Shown here: in pieces, positions 36,501 to 46,410 of the stretch
How the letters are laid out: every line of letters starts with the position of its first letter
Position numbering within the stretch: position 1 is the stretch's first letter
NCBI GenBank assembly: GCA_039519185.1
Contig: CM076847.1
Location: 70,839,864-70,903,863, forward strand
DNA length: 64,000 nucleotides
Direction of reading: 5' to 3'
From: Astragalus membranaceus
Lineage: Eukaryota > Streptophyta > Magnoliopsida > Fabales > Fabaceae
Notes under the pieces: generated by a model
The model's database searches: none
Seen by the model: the letters and a program-made list of their open reading frames with translations, nothing else
What the model was told of the DNA's origin: nothing
Program-made: the position numbers and the translations under genes

Positions 36501-37615
36501 TTAATACATTAATTTTTATTTTCATTTTATACTAGTTACCGTAAATTATATTCAATTTTGATATTTGATATTCATTTATAGGGACCGAAACAAATTGATA
36601 CTTATTCTTGTGGCCACTATGTGATGATAAATATGATGACCATTGTCTCCGCAACTATCACTAATAATTGGAAGAAGGTAATATAAATTTTCAACTTTTA
36701 TAGGGTGATTATGTTAGAAGCTGTTAAGTAAACGTAATCAGTATTTTAGAAGCTGTATAGGGTGATTATGTTAGAAGCTGTTTGGTTATATTAGAAGTTG
36801 TTTGGTTGTGTTAGAAGCTGTTTGATTATATATGTTAGAAGCTGTATAGGGTGATTATGTTAGAAGCTGTTTGGTTATATTAGAAGCTGTTTGGTTGTGT
36901 TAGAAGCTGTTTGATTATGTTAGAAGCTGTTTGGTTATATTAGAAGCTGTTTGATTATGTTAGAAGCTGTATAGGGTGATTATGTTAGAAGCTGTTTGGT
37001 TATATTAGAAGCTGTTTGGTTGTGTTAGAAGCTGTTTGATTATGTTAGAAGCTGTTTGGTTATATTAGAAGCTGTTTGATTATGTTAGAAGCTGTATAGG
37101 GTGATTATGTTAGAAGCTGTTTGGTTGTGTTAGAAGCTGTTTGGTTGTGTTAGAAGCTGTTTGATTATGTTAGAAGCTGTTTGGTTATATTAGAAGCTGT
37201 TTGATTATGTTAGAAGCTGTATAGGGTGATTATGTTAGAAGCTGTTTGGTTAAGTATTGAGATCAGTTATATTAGAAGCTGTATAGGGTAATTTAAATTG
37301 TTTTTGTAGATGTTTGATTGTGAGTTTTGCATGATGTTTGATCAGTTATCCTGCATTTTAATAGCTGTATGTTAGATCAGTTATCCTGCATTTATTATCC
37401 AATCTGCTTTATTATCATGTGATTTAAATCTGCTTTATTATGCAATCTGCTTTATTATCTAATTTAAATTGTTTTTGTAGATGTTTAATTCGAGTTCTCC
37501 GTTCACGCATGACGACTTGACACACGTCAGAGAAGTTTGGGCAGAGTTTTTTATAAAGTTGTATGCAGAGCGTAAACCCACTTCAAAGGAAGAACGAAGA
37601 AAAGAACTTAAGTGA
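33547..37615 (+). CDS. CACTA second gene: transposase_24 domain plus Ulp1-like C48 protease
   Basis: Ten exons (33547-33804, 33898-34113, 34202-34453, 34540-34875, 35452-35717, 35810-35980, 36234-36338, 36426-36492, 36582-36677, 37481-37615), all GT-AG and in phase, give 633 residues with no stop. Residues about 90-220 are a plant transposase_24 (Ptta/En/Spm) region (WIAYAGERWTQFKSSFTRKF, HTSARGGYKRIKGKW). Residues 320-354 form a charged heptad stretch (ELTQEFEKKQEELTEKF), a likely coiled coil. The C-terminus is a Ulp1/SENP-type fold with His in NHWQLFVV and Cys in TYSCGHYVM. The Asp expected after the His strand (LDS) reads MCSLH. TNPA-like proteins bind subterminal repeats; the protease role is inferred. 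An earlier non-coding exon is possible, since an AG acceptor sits just before the ATG. Confidence 0.88.
34900..35440 (+). repeat. Repeated short units in an intron (GATTGTTGGGGGTGTAA, AAGTCAGCCTT)
   Basis: The 576-base intron 4 of the second element gene contains several copies each of GTTATAGTTTGGATTTTAGT, GATTGTTGGGGGTGTAA and CAGTCACTGCAGAGTACATT. It looks like local tandem growth. Confidence 0.75.
36700..37290 (+). repeat. Intronic minisatellite, unit about 18-20 bases
   Basis: Some thirty copies of TTAGAAGCTGTTTGGTTATA and its variants (TTTGATTATG, TTTGGTTGTG, ATAGGGTGATTATG) lie in the last intron of the second gene. Higher-order blocks of about 120 bases recur three times or more. Confidence 0.95.
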
Positions 37616-38476
37616 TTTTATGTAGAATGTAAGTGACTGTGAGACTAGAATGTATTTTTTTGTACTTAAACTGATGAATGTGACTTGACTGGCTGTAAAT
37701 GTATTTTGTACTTAAACTGATGAATCTTGACTGATGAATGTAGAAACTGACCAATTATAGTTGAAATGTTTGTTTTGTTGGCCATATTCCAAGTTACAGA
37801 TGATGAATGTTTGATTAGAGTGATGAATTTAGCCAGGGTGATGAATTATAGTTGAAATGTAGAAACTGATGAATGTAACTTGGCTGCGTGTAAATGTTTG
37901 ATTAGAGTGATGAATTTAGTATAACCAGGGCTGCATGTAAATGTTTGATTAGAGTGATGAATTTAGTATAACCACGGTGTAACAAAAATTTTTAAAAAAA
38001 AAAACTTTTAAGGTCAGGCGCAATAATGCTTGACCTTAAATCATACATACGAAGTCAAGCAATAATAAAAGCTTGACCTTAAATCATACTTACGAAGTCA
38101 GGCAAGAATTAATACTTGACTTCGTAAGTATGATTTAAAGTCAAGCATTTATTCTTGCTTGACTTTGTAAGTATGATTTAAAGTCAAGCAATAATAAAAG
38201 CTTGACTTTAAATCATACATACGAAGTCAGGCAAGAATAAATGCTTGACTTTAAATCATACATACGAAGTCAGGCGCAATAAATGTTTGACTTTAAAACA
38301 TACTTACGAAGTCAGGCGCAATAAATGTTTGACTTTAAAACATACTTACGAAGTCAGGCTATCGCTTGACTTTAAAACTCCAGACATACAAAGTCGACTT
38401 AATAAAAGTCAAGCGCCCGCCTGACTTTAAATCCCCTTTTCGCCTGACTTTAAATCCCTTTTTTGCACTAGTGTTT

Positions 38477-39880
38477 AATACCAATGGGCATGCCGATTGG
38501 TAACTTTTAATAAACTCACTCTTGTGACAAAACCCATTTCATTTCCCTTTTCCCTCATCTTTTTATTTTCTCTTCTCTCCTCCATTCCCTCCCTCTGCCG
38601 CAAACTAGGGCATCTATGCCACTACCACGGCTTGTCATCGTCCTCCCTCTCTGTCGCCGCCTTGTCGTCGCCATGTCACCCTCCATCCAGTCTTCTCTTC
38701 TCTCTTTTGGGGTTAGCTCTCTCTTCTCTTTTTTTTTTCGTTTTATCGGTTTTTCGGTTTAGAATGATTAAATGAAGTTACATTTAGGGTATTATTTGAT
38801 ATATTACTAAATTAAGAGAGGAAATATGACTTGCATGTTGAAATGTTTAGGTTTTTAGAAGAACAAACAAAGATTAGGATTTGTAGAAGAACAAATAGGA
38901 ATTTTGAAATGTTGAGATGTTGAAATGAGTTTAAAAAAAAACCGGTTTTGGAATGTTGAAATGCTTACTTGTTTATTGTTTACGTTTAATATTCAATTGG
39001 TTTATGTTTTTTCCAGAAATTGTCTCTATTGAGATTGTTTCGAGATTATACTAGTTTTGTTAGAAAGGAGAATTAATTTCCTTCACTACTTGATGGAAAA
39101 GGGTGATGAAGTGTTGTCTTCGATCCCCATATCTGACTCGAAATCATCTCCCTTGAGATAATTTTGAGTTGAGGTTTGCTTGGTTGGAAATTAGATACAT
39201 TGCCATTATATTGTTGTTAAATTGACTTTTGTTGATGGAAAAGGGTGAGGTGCTGAGCCTCACCCTCCATATTTGGCTCGAAATCATCTCTATTGAGATC
39301 TCATTTCGAGATGATACTAATAGTTTTGTTGAAAATTATAAATAATTTCTTTCATTGCTTGATGAAAAAGGGTGAAGTGTTGTCTGTGACCCCCATATTT
39401 GGCTCGAAATTATCTCCACTAAGATCATATCGATGCGAGAAATAGACGAGTTATTAGTAATGCTGTGTGAATCCAATGCATGTAGATGGATTTTAATCAT
39501 AGCTAGGAATCATAGTTGGGTGTGCGATAGGTTATTTCCGGGAAGAGCGGGTATGAAAAAATCTTTGTAATCGGGATTGAATAGTATATTATGGTTGCGA
39601 AGCGATGTGATCTGTTTAAACTTGAAGGGGGATTAGATGGTCATGCCTTGTTTGCGAGGGTATACTTCTTAGGACCGGAGGTGAAGTCAGGTATCACTTG
39701 TATAATTCGGGGTTCATGCCTAATTATTGGATTTGAGTTGCCCATGGTGAAGAATCTCCAAGTTTTAACTTAGGGGCTTCAAGTAACTATGCTGCAAATC
39801 TTACATCTAATGAAGTTTTTGAGTCGATGCAAAACATGGTTTGTGATGCTCTCGAGGTGAATGAAGCACAAAGCTAGATT
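38477..39880 (+). other. Interior of the older CACTA, no intact gene
   Basis: Contains a pyrimidine-rich block (38540-38740) and several imperfect repeats of GATGGAAAAGGGTGA...GGCTCGAAATCATCTC (39090-39430), spaced about 130 bases. A 60-codon open frame at 39591 has no domain I recognise. Confidence 0.5.
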
Positions 39881-39889
39881 TTATAATTC

Positions 39890-40203
39890 TCTAATATAGA
39901 CAAACAAACTGTTGTTTGAAAGCTCCCCAAAATCTACACTATCATTGTGTGTAAAGCTTTTATCTCTTAAGTCGATGAGTAATATTTCTGAGTTGAGTTT
40001 AGTTGATGTTGGAAGCGACACCTATAATGGATAAATTGCCAAAAAGTTATTATGAAACTAATATGTTAGTGTGGAAGCTGGGATTGGAAGCTAAGAAGAT
40101 TGGTTGTTTTGTGGATGGGCACATATCGTATTACGACAACGTGCGCTAGTTGGATGCAAATTTTGTGAAGAGCCAAGGTATCATGTTTATAAATCTTGAA
40201 AAT
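39890..40203 (+). pseudogene. CACTA TNP2 transposase remnant
   Basis: LPKSYYETNMLVWKLGLEAK and FVDGHISYYDN followed, one frame over, by LVGCKFCEEPRYHVYK. This is the zinc-binding stretch before the catalytic domain of TNP2-type transposases (KLGL...CKFC..PRY). Stops and frameshifts are present. Confidence 0.8.
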
Positions 40204-40209
40204 GTTCCA

Positions 40210-40395
40210 CTCTAGAATATACAAGGATTGCAACATTTTTGATGGTTTCTAGTGTTCAATCTTGGCCCACTGGCATAACAAGCAAGAGAACACATACTCC
40301 GCTATATCCCTTGTCATACTATGCCACCAAAACATCTTTAGATTTTGGTACATCTTTGTATCTCCTGGATGAAAACTCAACCTACTTTTGTGACC
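40210..40395 (-). pseudogene. Ty3/gypsy integrase zinc-binding fragment
   Basis: The minus strand reads SFHPGDTKMYQNLKMFWWHS then MTRDIAEYVFSCLLCQWAKI and, after a stop, KPSKMLQSL. This is the HHCC zinc-finger region of gypsy integrases (HPG.TKMY...C..C). It is about 60 codons long and abuts the older CACTA. Confidence 0.88.
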
Positions 40396-40761
40396 TTATT
40401 TAGATCCTTAGGAACTTTAAAAATGGAGTCTCTTGTATGTCTAAGCGAGATTAAGTCTTTATAGTTGTGAAACATTAGCTGGTTAAATGGTCTGAAATTT
40501 ATATAAAATAAAAGCTTAAAGATATGTTTCGTCCCTGCAAGTATCCCAATAATCCAGTTTGGTCCCTGCAAATTTTTTTAAAAAAAAACCCTTGCAAAAA
40601 CAAAACACTTCTAGTTTGGTCCCCCTGTTAACTTTTCGTCCAAAAAAGGTGACGTGGGCTCTCGGGTTCGAACCCTGGTGGGAGTTGTGGTAGTGTGCGT
40701 ACGCAGTGTTTATTTGTCATTTCATCTAAGTAAACAAAAAACCAATTCATTTCTTAATTAT
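40396..40761. other. Spacer, nothing firm
   Basis: Includes GTTTGGTCCCTGCAAA twice, inverted-repeat-like wording typical of MULE-derived MITEs, and a CGGGTTCGAACCCTG box-B-like motif near 40660 that may be a decayed SINE. Ends not found. Confidence 0.4.
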
Positions 40762-40770
40762 TAATTTTAA

Positions 40771-41086
40771 GGCTAAAGTGCTCCCGGGGTCCCTTATCTT
40801 TATTTAAAGTAACAAATTAGTCCTTTATGTTTTTTTTGTCCCAAATAAGTCCTTTATCTTTCAAATTTTTGACACATAAATCCTTTTCCGTTAACAGTGC
40901 TGATTTATGTGTCAAAAAAAAGGATTTATGTGTAAAAAATTTGAAACATAAAGGACTGATTTGGGACAGAAAATGATTTATGTGTCAAATATTTAAAACA
41001 TAAAGGACTGATTTGGGACAAAAAAAAGATAAAGGACCAAATCGTTACTTTAAATAAAGATAAGGGACCCCGGGAGCACTTTAGCC
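40771..41086. mobile_element. MULE-type MITE with 9-base target duplication
   Basis: A 316-base unit beginning GGCTAAAGTGCTCCCGGGG and ending with its complement CCCCGGGAGCACTTTAGCC. The inverted repeats extend about 45 bases and further pairing fills most of the unit. Flanked by TAATTTTAA at 40762-40770 and 41087-41095, the 9-base duplication of Mutator-like elements. No coding sequence. Confidence 0.95.
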
Positions 41087-41188
41087 TAATTTTAAAAGAG
41101 AGAAATAATTGGAAAACGACCCAAAACACCGATATATTCGGTCCTAATTAGGACCAAGTACATAGATATGTAGAAACATGTAAAAAGG

Positions 41189-42072
41189 GGAGTAGGTAGC
41201 TCAATTGGAGAGCTAAGAGATATCAAAGGAGTGCACCAAAGGCATGCAAGCAGGTAGAGCTGTCAATGGGCCGGGTTCGGGCCGGCCCGTCCCGGCCCAT
41301 CGGGCCAAACAGCGTATACGGGCCAGGCCGGGTCGGCCCGATATTTTGATGGGCTGCAAAATTTACGGCCCGAGCCCGCTCACCACCAGCCCATGGGCCA
41401 ACGGGCCAGCCCAACGGGCCAACCCAACGGGCCACAAATCATTGACTTTTTAGAATTTTGACAAAAATAGTTTTAATGTCTCGTTAAAATATGGAGCTGA
41501 TACAATTTATGACTTCCACGGTGTAGTTTACAATTTCGCAGTACTTTAGTGTTTGCTAACTTTAATTAACCTTTTTCCTTTATTTCATTGGACATGACGG
41601 GTACAATACAAACAGAGAAATATTAGAGATTTACACAAAATTGCTTCATTTTTGTAAAAAAATTGCTCTATTTTCTTTACTTTTTTATTAGAGATTTACA
41701 CAAACGGATGAATATTAGAGATTTACACAAAATTTATTTACTTTTTTTTTTACTTAAAAAAATTGGTCCATTTTTTATTGGACCATATTTTAAAATTTTA
41801 AAACTAAAACAAAAAAGTAACGGGCCGGCCCGAAGCCCATCGGGCTGACCCGGCTCGGCCCAATACTATAATCGGGCCCATCGGGCCGGGCCAAAAAAGA
41901 TACCGTTGATTTTGGGCTACTAATTTTAGAGCCCAGACCCAACCAAAAAATCGGGCCACTGGGCCGGCCCAATGGGCCGGGCCCGAATTGATAGCTCTAC
42001 AAGCAGGTGGTCTCGGGTTCAAACCCGAGAAACTAACTTTTCCCCACCCCACTAATATTGACTATAAAAAAA
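41189..42072 (+). repeat. SINE family 3 (copy 3), split by an hAT element
   Basis: GTAGGTAGCTCAATTGG (box A) at the left and CGGGTTCAAACCCGAG (box B) to the poly(A) at the right are separated by 41255-42007. The whole is flanked by ATGTAAAAAGG at 41178-41188 and 42073-42083. Copy A at about 3650 has the related sequence without the SINE. Confidence 0.92.
41255..41999. mobile_element. hAT-type non-autonomous element (745 bases)
   Basis: Ends TAGAGCTGTCAATGGGCC and (reversed) TAGAGCTATCAATTCGGGCC, flanked by the 8-base duplication CAAGCAGG at 41247-41254 and 42000-42007. Near both ends GGGCCGGCCCG-type words repeat in both orientations. The centre is AT-rich. No transposase. The apparent open frames on both strands come from the GGCC repeats. 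Confidence 0.95.
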
Positions 42073-42588
42073 ATGTAAAAAGGAACTAAAATACTCATAT
42101 TAAATGAGTTACATGAAGTCAAAAGTATTTTTAAGTCAAAACTACTTATTTAAGAACATTCAATGCATTCTTTTTTTGGTCAAGCAACATTTAATGTATT
42201 CTATAAATGTCTCCAATTACCTTAAAAACTGGTATTCAATATTGTCATTATGCTTTCTGCGTCTCAAAATATAAGCACAAAAAATACACGTATTTGAACT
42301 AAATTTAGGCCACATACACGACCTTAGGTGATTATATTTTGGGACGGAGGTAGTATTTTAATGTAATAAACAAAATTTAAATATATAGATAGTACTTTTG
42401 TTTTTAAGTAGTAGTATTGTTCTTCGTTGTATAATAAGTGCCGTGTTAGAAAAACTGTCCCAAAATAAATACTCCTTTCGTCCCATATTATATGGTGTTT
42501 TAGCCTAAAAAATTATCTCATATTACTTACGTTTTAAAATATCAATGAATCATTATATTTTCTTTTTCTATCATACCCTTCATTATAT

Positions 42589-42722
42589 CCGTAAGGCCTA
42601 GCTCAACTGGCAAATGCTGAAATTGTTAGGCTGAATATCATATTCCGGGTTCGAATCCGGGACCTCACAATTGTGTGTGCGAGTTTCTAGTGGCAGTGAC
42701 CACTCTGTCTAAATACAAAAAA
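42589..42722 (+). repeat. tRNA-derived SINE, family 2 (copy 2)
   Basis: GTAAGGCCTAGCTCAACTGG (box A), GTTAGGCTGAATATC, box B GGGTTCGAATCCGGG, GAGTTTCTAGTGGCAGTGACC, then CTGTCTAAATACAAAAAAA. Opposite orientation to the copy at 4157. Confidence 0.85.
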
Positions 42723-43108
42723 ATACCATTTATTATTTAATAATCTCTTTTCTTTCGTTTCTATTAATCTATCTTTTCTATATCATTAATGAATGATAAT
42801 TTTGTAAAATAACTCATAATTTATCTTTCTCATAAAAAATTAATTACATTTCTTAATTTGTGTGTAATGGCCAAAGTGAGATATAACATGAGACAGAGAG
42901 TAATTTCATACGGTATCATCCCTAATTCATTGTACTTCATTCTACATTATTGCAAATATGAACACTCAATGGATGATAAAAATAGTTTTGTAAAAATTTT
43001 ACACTATTTAATACATTTATGATTTGTTCTTAATATGAGTAAAAAACACTAGGAACGGCACTTATTAAAGGACGAATGGAGTACTTTATTAGTATTTGGT
43101 AGTGTTTT

Positions 43109-43880
43109 TTTTTTATCAAAGAAAACTTATATCATTTCATTAATAATAATATTGGAAATACAGGTTGGACTATAATCATGAACATGAGAGCTAGCATATA
43201 ATCTAGATGCTCTAGCAACTAAATTTGCTTGCCGTCTAATATAGCTAATCCTATAGCTCTGACATTGTGCAAAAAAAGTCCTACATAGAGAAAAGAGAGC
43301 ACCAACTTCATTATTGAGGGATATGTTATTGTTAATGCCATTCACTACGGAAAGACAATCCATCTCAATAACTACATATGTGAAATTCTTCTCTTTCAAA
43401 AAATGAATTGCTTGAACTAGACTTATTGCTTCAGCTTCTTGAGCACTCGGGGATCATAAAACCACATTGATTTTCCTCCTCTAAATGCACCATCCTCGTC
43501 TCGAATACAAATACCCACACCATACTTGTTATCTTCACCAAAAATCGTAGCATCTGTGTTGCATTTGTAAGTGCCAACTGCTGGTTTATGCCATCTGAAA
43601 TCACGGCCAGCAGGTACATTAACTTCAGCAGCGAAATTTACCTTTATATGAGCTTGTTCCCAATTTGCCAAATAATCCAGCACTAATTCAGTGGCAACAG
43701 CACATGGTTTCAATAGTCCCTCTCAAAGCTTCTCATTTCTCCTCTTCCATATCACCCAAAACATCATAGCAAAAGTGTTCTTCTTATTTTTTGGTAACAG
43801 CTCCAGCAACTTGAAAAAAACTGCTCTAAAATTTGCTGCATTAAAACTGGCCGATTGTACTTCTGCACCACATTGATTTT
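43109..43880 (-). pseudogene. 5'-truncated LINE with RNase H domain
   Basis: The minus strand starts at about 43880, reads FAMMFWVIWKRRNEKL then a TGA where Trp is usual, and continues through YLANWEQAH and an RNase H domain (YKCNTDAT, GVGICIRDEDG, VVIEMDCLSVVNGI, ISYIRRQANLVA) to a stop at 43127. TTTGATAAAAAAAAAA at the end is the LINE tail. One frame change is needed near 43423. RNase H at the ORF2 end is typical of some plant L1 lineages. Confidence 0.88.
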
Positions 43881-43959
43881 CAAAAAATTAGTGAGATTAA
43901 AATAAAAAAGAATGAATTGTTAGAAGTTCCTTCACACACACCATATTCAAGGAATTCTA

Positions 43960-44098
43960 GCAAATTTTTTTGGTCGGTAGATGAAGTGGCAAGTGCCACT
44001 GGAAACTCACACAAACAATTGCGAGGTGTCTCGGGTTTGAACTCGGGACATGATATCCAACTTAACAGTTTCAACATTTGTCAGTTAAAGTAGGCCTT
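43960..44098 (-). repeat. tRNA-derived SINE, family 2 (copy 3)
   Basis: Minus strand: GGCCTACTTTAACTGAC, GTTAAGTTGGATATCATGTC, box-B-like GAGTTCAAACCCG, GAGTTTCCAGTGGCACTTGCC, poly(A). Sits at the point in copy B that corresponds to the LINE insertion site of copy A. Confidence 0.8.
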
Positions 44099-44380
44099 TC
44101 AGCATTTGTATAAGTGTATGCGAGAGAAACAAATAAAGTTCTTGAAACTCAATCCTTAACTTGGAAAAAGTCAGATAAAAGAGAAAATTAATGATATCTG
44201 CATATATTTAAAATATTTATATAACGATACCTTTATTGTACAATAAGACTAAACATTTGACATCCTGGCGACCAAAAAAAATTGACATCCGAATAATACA
44301 ATTCGAAAAATGGTCATACTCAACTTCAAAACAAGTAATGTAATAAGATACCCATACAATTATGATGATGGTAATTCATT

Positions 44381-44938
44381 TTACCAAAGTGTTGGCATGA
44401 ACCATAGACATATTGACTCGAGATATAATTCTGAATTTGGTAGAGGAATGTAGTTGATTCTCTCATTATTCATAATCAACCAACCATTTATTGAACCGAG
44501 ACAATGCACTTTCCCTGTAAAAAGAGGCATCGTCGTAAAATGCATTTTGTGATCAATCAAGCTAAAAAACCCAGCTTTGATGTCATTGAAGGTAGGTAGT
44601 TGATAGACCAACAGCAAGGGCATAGATGGTAAAGGAGTTGAACTCCTATAACGAATGGTTTCAGTGAAAACTTGCCTCCAAGAAGTGCATATCTCGCCAA
44701 ATCGGTAGAAATCCGCTCGAGTAAGGCGACCCAATATCAACTCTGAGATTTGAGTTGGTATGTTTGTCCAGTCGACAACTATCTTTTCTTTTGTCTCATC
44801 TTTCGAGAATTGAGTGTGTTTGGCTTGCAAGGCTTTCTTTTGCTCATGAATTTGAAACAACCAGAGAAGAAAATCATGAACGAAGTTGCAAAAACCACCA
44901 ACTCATTCATTTCTGAAGTATCTGAAATGATCTTTTGA
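44381..44938 (-). pseudogene. F-box/DUF295 gene, copy B, internally deleted
   Basis: From 44860 one frame reads DETKEKIVVDWTNIPTQISE (F-box), FYRFGEICTSWRQVF, SIDHKMHF-like text, KVHCLGSINGWLIM, and then jumps straight to NNERINYIPLPNSELYLESI and CLWFMPTLW. Against copy A about 817 bases of DUF295 sequence are missing, with ATG shared at the junction. The hydrophobic N-terminal stretch (VVFATSFMIFFSGCF) is in another frame. The 159-residue remnant keeps an F-box but no substrate-binding region, so a function is doubtful. Confidence 0.85.
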
Positions 44939-45166
44939 TGACAAGTTCAGGGGAGAATGGTCAAGTGTAGAGAAACGGAAGAAGAAGCACTATTTAAAAA
45001 GAAAACTACACAAGATAACATTAAAGCTATTGAATGAATATAATAAAAAGACACCATATGCATTAAGAAATTTCCTTAAGGCAAAAAAAGTAATACGAGC
45101 TTCGTTGAAACTCATTTCACCTACCCACACAATTAGTGCGATAAGTCATATAGCAATTTACCAAGC

Positions 45167-45312
45167 CATGTTTTTTTATAAGGAAAGTGGTTAGTAATTA
45201 GTGTATTAGTTGTTAGAGGGGAGGGAGAGTGGGATTCGAACCTCATACGCCTACATTTTTTTACCAACAATGTTCTTTTCACTCAACCATGTGAACTATC
45301 CTTCTGGGACAT
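45167..45312 (-). repeat. tRNA-derived SINE, family 4
   Basis: Minus strand: ACATGGTTGAGTGAAAAG, box B GAGGTTCGAATCCC, ending in poly(A) (TTTTTTTAT on the plus strand). Imperfect target duplication ATTTACCAAGCCATG / ATTTACCAAGATG. Copy A (13803-13840) lacks it. Confidence 0.75.
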
Positions 45313-45539
45313 TTACCAAGATGTAAACATTTACTTTCTCATCCAATGAACGTGAATTGTATTGTTTTACATTACTAAGAAAGTGTAAGAAAAGAATAGG
45401 AGATAAAACAAAATGCATTTTAGAATGAATAATCCTTCCAAATTAAAACGGTTTACCATTTATATTATTAATGAGAAAAATTAAGTTGGATAAAGCACAA
45501 GCTTTGTTGTTTATTAGGATATTTGATATAATCAACTAT

Positions 45540-46285
45540 CAACTACCTATATAAGAAAATATAGGGTTGGTGAAATTACCAAATTGCCCATTTACTTTTT
45601 TATTTTTTTGAGGAGTTATTTAGAAATTTATAATTATTCCATTTCATTTTTTGGGTTCCACTTTCTCCCATCATCTCTTTAAAAATTTTATCTCACATTT
45701 AAAACTCACTTTTTTACTTCTCTCTCACTCTTATCTTTCTCAATTTTCTCCCTATCTCTCCCACCTCTCTCTCTCTCTCTCCCTCTCTCTCTCTCTCCAC
45801 ATTTCATTTTTTTTGATTTATCTATCAACTATCTATTTTTCAACTATCAAGTATCTATTTAATCAACTCAACCACTATCAAAAATACCAAACTACCTATG
45901 TCTAAAATATTTATCTAAGAAAATAAATAACTAATCAAATTACCATATTGCCCACTTAATTTTTTGAGGGCAAATTTGGAAACCTATAGTTAACTAATTT
46001 TTTTTATTTTTTTTATTCTATCTCTTAAATTTTTTCATGATGGAACGTTACACATTGTTAAAATAATTATTTTATATTCTGTATTTGAGATACAATGGAA
46101 AAATATTACATGTTGTTAGTGTAATTTTACTACTCATAAAATGTATTTGGTGACGATCAAAAATGTCAAAAGAAAAAAATATTTTAAAGTTGTAAAAATT
46201 CATTTCTTAATAACTTGAAAGATTTATTGTAATTAAATTATGTCTAAGTCTATGTATACAAAGAATATAATGTTACCCTAAAAAA
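45540..46285. other. Copy-B-specific insertion of unknown type
   Basis: Absent from copy A between 14030 and 14090. Contains two related passages (AAATTACCAAATTGCCCATTTA and AAATTACCATATTGCCCACTTA) and a CT microsatellite at 45760-45800. No inverted ends seen. Helitron is possible but unproven. Confidence 0.45.
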
Positions 46286-46410
46286 ATGTTTATCATATGT
46301 TTTTTAAGACTAACGAGAATTTGTGTACAAAAGTATCATTATGATAGAATGAATCCTAGTTATGTTGGCACCCCAATCAATGTTGTGAGAATCGACCGAG
46401 TGGTTTAACC

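Larger units (their letters stand above)
28292..38473 (+). mobile_element. 10.2-kb CACTA element with shortened TNPD and intact second gene
   Basis: Ends CACTAGTGCAAAAATGACATT and (reversed) CACTAGTGCAAAAAAGGGATT, flanked by TTT at 28289-28291 and 38474-38476. The subterminal regions (28310-28640, 38005-38460) are dense with AAGTCAGGCG/TTTAAAGTCAAGC motifs in both orientations. It carries two element genes on the plus strand (32553-33278 and 33547-37615) and captured host exons in its left third. Matching ends and near-intact genes suggest it is young. Confidence 0.93.
28048..40203 (+). mobile_element. Older CACTA element, interrupted by a younger one
   Basis: Left end CACTACAATAAAAACATG at 28048, followed by repeats of TTACCGACGGACATG type. 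It is split at 28291/38474 by the 10.2-kb CACTA and resumes with CCAATGGGCATGCCGATTGGTAAC. A transposase remnant is at about 39890-40203. The right inverted end was not found; the element probably ends where gypsy sequence begins at about 40210. The right limit is therefore an estimate. Confidence 0.65.
41140..46410. repeat. Segmental duplication copy B (partner 3630-14225)
   Basis: Collinear with copy A, with its own insertions: SINE family 3 with hAT (41189-42072), SINE family 2 twice, a LINE remnant (43109-43880), a family 4 SINE (45167-45312) and about 740 bases at 45540-46285. Lacks the LINE of copy A. Edges are by eye. Confidence 0.85.

Noticed and set aside
36700..37290. CRISPR-like array
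   Set aside because: Units are contiguous and variable, without unique spacers, and lie in an intron of a plant transposon gene. It is a minisatellite.
41223..42052. Overlapping open frames on both strands rich in Gly, Pro and Arg
   Set aside because: Produced by GGCCGGCCC repeats in the ends of an hAT element. No domain.
45540..46285. Helitron
   Set aside because: Copy-B-specific and AT-rich, but I could not show a TC start, a hairpin plus CTRR end, or Rep/helicase sequence.
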